This document shows positions 5,715-8,119 of a stretch of 8,119 bases of DNA, piece after piece (the stretch's first letter is position 1; each line of letters starts with the position of its first letter). A model generated the notes under the pieces. That model saw only the letters and a program-made list of their open reading frames with translations. It was not told where the DNA came from and ran no database searches. A program made the translations under genes and the position numbers. This stretch comes from Candidatus Gastranaerophilales bacterium (GTDB lineage Bacteria > Cyanobacteriota > Vampirovibrionia > Gastranaerophilales > Gastranaerophilaceae): NCBI GenBank assembly GCA_900772035.1, contig CAAGQE010000139.1:1-8119 (forward strand). Reading direction: 5' to 3'.

Positions 5715-7290
5715 TGTTACGGTATTTATAGCCCTTGTTGCGATTGGAATTGCCATTGTTTTTTCTTTGGGACAGGACGGAAACTGGGATTTGGCAAATT
5801 ATCATTATTATTCTGTCTACGCACTTTTAAACGGGCGAATAGGCTTTGATATCGTGCCGTCTGGCATCCAGTCTTATTTCAATCCGATTGCGGATGTGCC
5901 GTTTTATTTTCTTGCAAAAACGTTTAATAATTTTCCGCATTTCGTAATGGCGGTGCAGAGTTTGTACTGGTCGCTCTGCGTATTTTTGGTTTATTTGATT
6001 TCAAAAAATATTTTCAAATTTGATACAAAGTTCGGAAAATTTTTGACCGCATTTTCAACCGTTATTGGCGGCTCGGGGATAATTTCGGTCGTAGAGGCTG
6101 GAAGCACCTTTAATGATTTGACAATTGCTTTTGCGGCTTTGGGCGTTATTTTTATTTTGACAAAGAATGTTTTTGTCAAAGAAACAAAGAATTTGTCTTT
6201 GACCTTGGCGCTATGTGGGGTGATTTTGGGAGTTGCAACGGGGTTAAAACCGTCGGGTCTGATTTTTTCAATCGGGATTTTTGCAGGGTTGATTATTTTT
6301 AGGGAAAAAATCAACACAAAATCTTTCGGCATAATGGTTTTGAGTTTTTTCGCGGGATATATTCTGACTTACGGCTGGTGGGGATATATTTTGTGGTCAA
6401 AATTCGGAAATCCTTATTTCCCTTACTTGAATAATTTTTTCCAATCTCCGTACGGCTTTGTGCAAAGTTATGCCGATATGAGGCATTTGCCCGATAATGT
6501 GTTACAGGCGCTGTTTTATCCTGTTTATTGGCTTTTACCCGAATTTAATCAAAAATGTATTGAGTTTGCAAACCGTGATTTTCGTTTTGTTTCAATGTTT
6601 TTTGTATCGTTGCTTGTTTTGGTATCGTACGGTTTTTTGAAAAAGCCCGAAACTGTTGAAAAAATCGAGGGTGTTGCAAATTTTGGCGCGCTTAAATTTT
6701 TGTATTTGTTTTTGATTGTCGGATATATCTTTTGGCTGAATACGAGCAGTATTTTGAGATATATGGTCACATACGAACTTTTATCGGGGCTTTATCTTTC
6801 GATAATCCCGATTTTGGTTGCAGTTTATTGCAAAAAATCCGTCTCGGCGCTTGTTGCTACCGTCTTTGCATTGCTTGTACTTTTTTCGACGCAATATCCT
6901 TCGACTTGGTACACAAGAACTTATTACCGTGACAGGGCGATTTGGTGCGAAGATTTGAAGTTGCCCGATAACGCGGTTGTTTGTATGCTTGGCGGATTTC
7001 CGTCACAGGTATTTATCCCGTTTCAAAATCCGAAAGCGCAATTTATTTATATTCATGGCGAAATCGGCTATCCTTTTTTGCATAATGATTTTATGAAGAA
7101 AAAAATTGACGGAATAATCAACGACCCCGAAAAGGAAGTATTTTTGATTTATTCGATATGCGAGCCTGCACCTGTTGACTGGGATGTGGTTTCAAAATAT
7201 ATTAATATAGATAATTATACTTGTGAAACGGTAAAATCGACATTTGAAATTCCAGAGTATAAATTTTGCAGATTGAAGAAAAACAAATGA
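5698..7290 (+). CDS. Polytopic membrane protein C, putative GT-C-type glycosyltransferase, tandem paralogue of B
   Basis: This 530-residue protein is a close relative of its upstream neighbour. The first loop reads LGQDGNWDLANYHYY (24-38) and GRIGFDIVPSGIQSYFNP (46-63), with Asp31 and Asp51 as the acidic candidates. GNPYFPYLN, RDFRF and ILRY match the later motifs of the paralogue. The C-terminal domain repeats LPDNAV, GGFPS and PFQNPKA and ends with Cys509 and Cys524. The helix pattern predicts the same topology. The ATG at 5698 is chosen because it aligns with the paralogue start and has GAAAGAG (5681-5687) ten bases upstream. An in-frame TTG at 5689 has that SD only one base away. The 17-bp overlap with the preceding gene and a 4-bp ATGA overlap with the next imply translational coupling. 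Two adjacent copies with preserved loop residues suggest two related transfer steps, for example different acceptors or linkages. That is inference. Confidence 0.86.
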   Translation: MTRKIDVTVFIALVAIGIAIVFSLGQDGNWDLANYHYYSVYALLNGRIGFDIVPSGIQSYFNPIADVPFYFLAKTFNNFPHFVMAVQSLYWSLCVFLVYLISKNIFKFDTKFGKFLTAFSTVIGGSGIISVVEAGSTFNDLTIAFAALGVIFILTKNVFVKETKNLSLTLALCGVILGVATGLKPSGLIFSIGIFAGLIIFREKINTKSFGIMVLSFFAGYILTYGWWGYILWSKFGNPYFPYLNNFFQSPYGFVQSYADMRHLPDNVLQALFYPVYWLLPEFNQKCIEFANRDFRFVSMFFVSLLVLVSYGFLKKPETVEKIEGVANFGALKFLYLFLIVGYIFWLNTSSILRYMVTYELLSGLYLSIIPILVAVYCKKSVSALVATVFALLVLFSTQYPSTWYTRTYYRDRAIWCEDLKLPDNAVVCMLGGFPSQVFIPFQNPKAQFIYIHGEIGYPFLHNDFMKKKIDGIINDPEKEVFLIYSICEPAPVDWDVVSKYINIDNYTCETVKSTFEIPEYKFCRLKKNK

Positions 7291-7961
7291 CAAAAATCGC
7301 GGTAATAATACCTTGTCTGAACGAGGGCAAGACTATACAAAAAGTTGTGGACAATCTTCGATGTCAAATTCCCGAAGCCGAAATTTTCGTTTGCGATAAT
7401 GATAGCGTGGACGGAACGATTTGTTTCGGGGCGCAAATGATTGTTGAAAAAAAACGAGGTAAGGGAAATGTCATCAAGCGTGCCGTTTCGGAAATCGACG
7501 CGGATTATTATATCTTTACGGATGGCGATTTGACTTACGATACTAAAAATGCCGCGGAATTTATATGCGTTATGCAGGATGAAAAACTCGACTTTGTGAA
7601 CGTAAGACGTGTTTCTTCCGACAAAAAGGCATATAAATTCGGCAGAAAACTCGGCAACCGTATTTTTGACAAATTGTTCAATATCCTCTTTAAATCAGAG
7701 TTTTCGGATATTTTATCGGGATATAAAATTGTGAGCAAAGATTTTATAAAATCTTTTGAGATAAAATCCCAAGGGTTTGAAATCGAAACGGAGATTACCG
7801 CACAGGCAGTCGTTCAAAACGTTAAGGCAAAAGAATTTTCCTGCTCTTATTTTCCGAGAGGGGAAGGTTCTTCGAGCAAATTGAAATTTTTCTCGGACGG
7901 CCTTGCAATATTTACGGGCTTGTTAGGTTTTTATTTTGATTTAAAAAAGAAAAAATCCTAA
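7287..7961 (+). CDS. Family 2 glycosyltransferase, DPM1/GtrB-like (polyprenyl-phosphate sugar synthase)
   Basis: Enzymes of this type transfer a sugar from a nucleotide donor to dolichyl or undecaprenyl phosphate on the cytoplasmic face, making the donor that GT-C enzymes use outside. The 224-residue protein opens with VIIPCLNEGKTI (6-17). It then has CDNDSVDGT (36-44, the nucleotide-binding strand), the metal-binding TDGDLTYD (78-85, DxD at Asp79-Asp81), DILSGYKIVSKDF (141-153), GFEIETEI (163-170) and YFPRGEGSSSKL (188-199), followed by FFSDGLAIF. The GFEIETE and R..GS.SKL motifs are characteristic of the DPM1-like branch. There is no GtrB-style pair of C-terminal helices, only a short hydrophobic stretch (about 206-217) before a lysine-rich tail. 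Nucleotide sugar and lipid specificity cannot be read. The ATG overlaps the preceding stop as ATGA. An in-frame TTG at 7266 lacks an SD. Position at the end of the operon beside two putative GT-C genes supports the donor-supply role. Confidence 0.88.
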   Translation: MTKIAVIIPCLNEGKTIQKVVDNLRCQIPEAEIFVCDNDSVDGTICFGAQMIVEKKRGKGNVIKRAVSEIDADYYIFTDGDLTYDTKNAAEFICVMQDEKLDFVNVRRVSSDKKAYKFGRKLGNRIFDKLFNILFKSEFSDILSGYKIVSKDFIKSFEIKSQGFEIETEITAQAVVQNVKAKEFSCSYFPRGEGSSSKLKFFSDGLAIFTGLLGFYFDLKKKKS

Positions 7962-8119
7962 TCTAAAAATTCTCCGAAAGACATTCTTTCAAAATCGCCC
8001 AATTTTGCTGCGAGGGTAGGACTTGTAACCGCCTTGTATTCGGTTACGTTCGACGTACGTTTTTCGTTTGTGTCGGGATGGCAGATGACTTCTAAAATTC
8101 CTCTTTTCTTTTTGAGGGC
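7958..8119 (-). CDS. C-terminal end of a YdjC/ChbG/HpnK-type carbohydrate deacetylase (partial)
   Basis: The minus strand from the right edge is open for 53 codons to a TAG at 7960-7958. The visible part contains ILEVICHPD (residues 8-16 of the fragment) and EYKAVTSPTLAAKL (27-40), ending in a FGEFLD tail. A hydrophobic strand followed by xCHPx, then an E..x.L.SP.L.. helix, matches the C-terminal end of the ChbG/HpnK family. These are metal-dependent deacetylases of N-acetylated sugars, with HpnK in hopanoid clusters. The metal site and N-terminus lie outside the window, so substrate and activity cannot be judged. Convergent with the glycosyltransferase, it shares 4 bp (CTAA) of stop-codon sequence with it. 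It may belong to the same glycan or lipid pathway, but it is not in the same operon. Confidence 0.62.
   Translation of the reverse strand, partial: ALKKKRGILEVICHPDTNEKRTSNVTEYKAVTSPTLAAKLGDFERMSFGEFLD

Noticed and set aside
5259..5756. 165-codon open frame on the minus strand opposite membrane proteins B and C
   Set aside because: It lies antisense to two well-supported paralogous genes and spans their junction. The translation is rich in Ile, Arg and Phe with no recognisable domain.
5991..6332. 113-codon open frame on the minus strand inside membrane protein C
   Set aside because: It is antisense to a conserved membrane segment and matches nothing recognisable.
2620..8119. Hopanoid cluster (radical SAM plus HpnK-type protein)
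   Set aside because: A radical SAM enzyme and a ChbG/HpnK-type fragment also occur in hopanoid loci, but no squalene-hopene genes are present, the family 2 enzyme is DPM1-like, and the deacetylase is on the other strand.
1..8119. CRISPR arrays, insertion sequences, integrases or phage genes
   Set aside because: I saw no direct repeat arrays, transposase motifs or terminal inverted repeats. The tRNA end at the left edge is the only possible integration landmark, and no integrase is visible.

Overview
The window is AT-rich and densely packed, with seven protein genes plus the 5' end of a tRNA. TTG start codons with good Shine-Dalgarno (SD) sites, very short or overlapping gene junctions, a cobalamin-type radical SAM enzyme and lipid-linked-glycan enzymes suggest an anaerobic, possibly gut-associated bacterium. 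The style resembles Vampirovibrionia (Gastranaerophilales) or Elusimicrobiota. That placement is an impression from family resemblance, not a demonstrated assignment.

Left part (1-934). A tRNA gene runs off the left edge on the minus strand, with a plausible promoter upstream. A 65-residue unknown protein (minus) and a signal peptidase I homologue (plus) diverge from a 65-bp intergenic region that holds a perfectly palindromic -10-like octamer. The signal peptidase homologue keeps the family fold and the GDNR..S.DSR box, but both catalytic positions appear replaced: Ser by Gly40 and Lys by Gln82. It is therefore probably an inactive homologue.

Centre and right (931-7961). One polytopic membrane protein (A, minus) diverges from a four-gene operon (plus): B12-binding-type radical SAM protein, membrane protein B, membrane protein C, and a DPM1/GtrB-like family 2 glycosyltransferase. 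A, B and C are paralogues that look like GT-C glycosyltransferases, with an acidic first extracytoplasmic loop, about ten membrane helices and a C-terminal soluble domain carrying two conserved cysteines. A is the divergent member, with altered loop residues. A also has the best promoter in the window, TTGACA-N17-TATACT, ending seven bases before its ATG, which predicts a leaderless mRNA.

Right end (7958-8119). The last 53 residues of a YdjC/ChbG/HpnK-type carbohydrate deacetylase are encoded on the minus strand. Its stop overlaps that of the glycosyltransferase by 4 bp, just as the stops of A and the signal peptidase homologue overlap.

The working model is inference. The family 2 enzyme charges a polyprenyl phosphate with a sugar on the cytoplasmic side. 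Membrane proteins A, B and C transfer that sugar outside. The radical SAM enzyme and perhaps the deacetylase tailor the lipid or the sugar.
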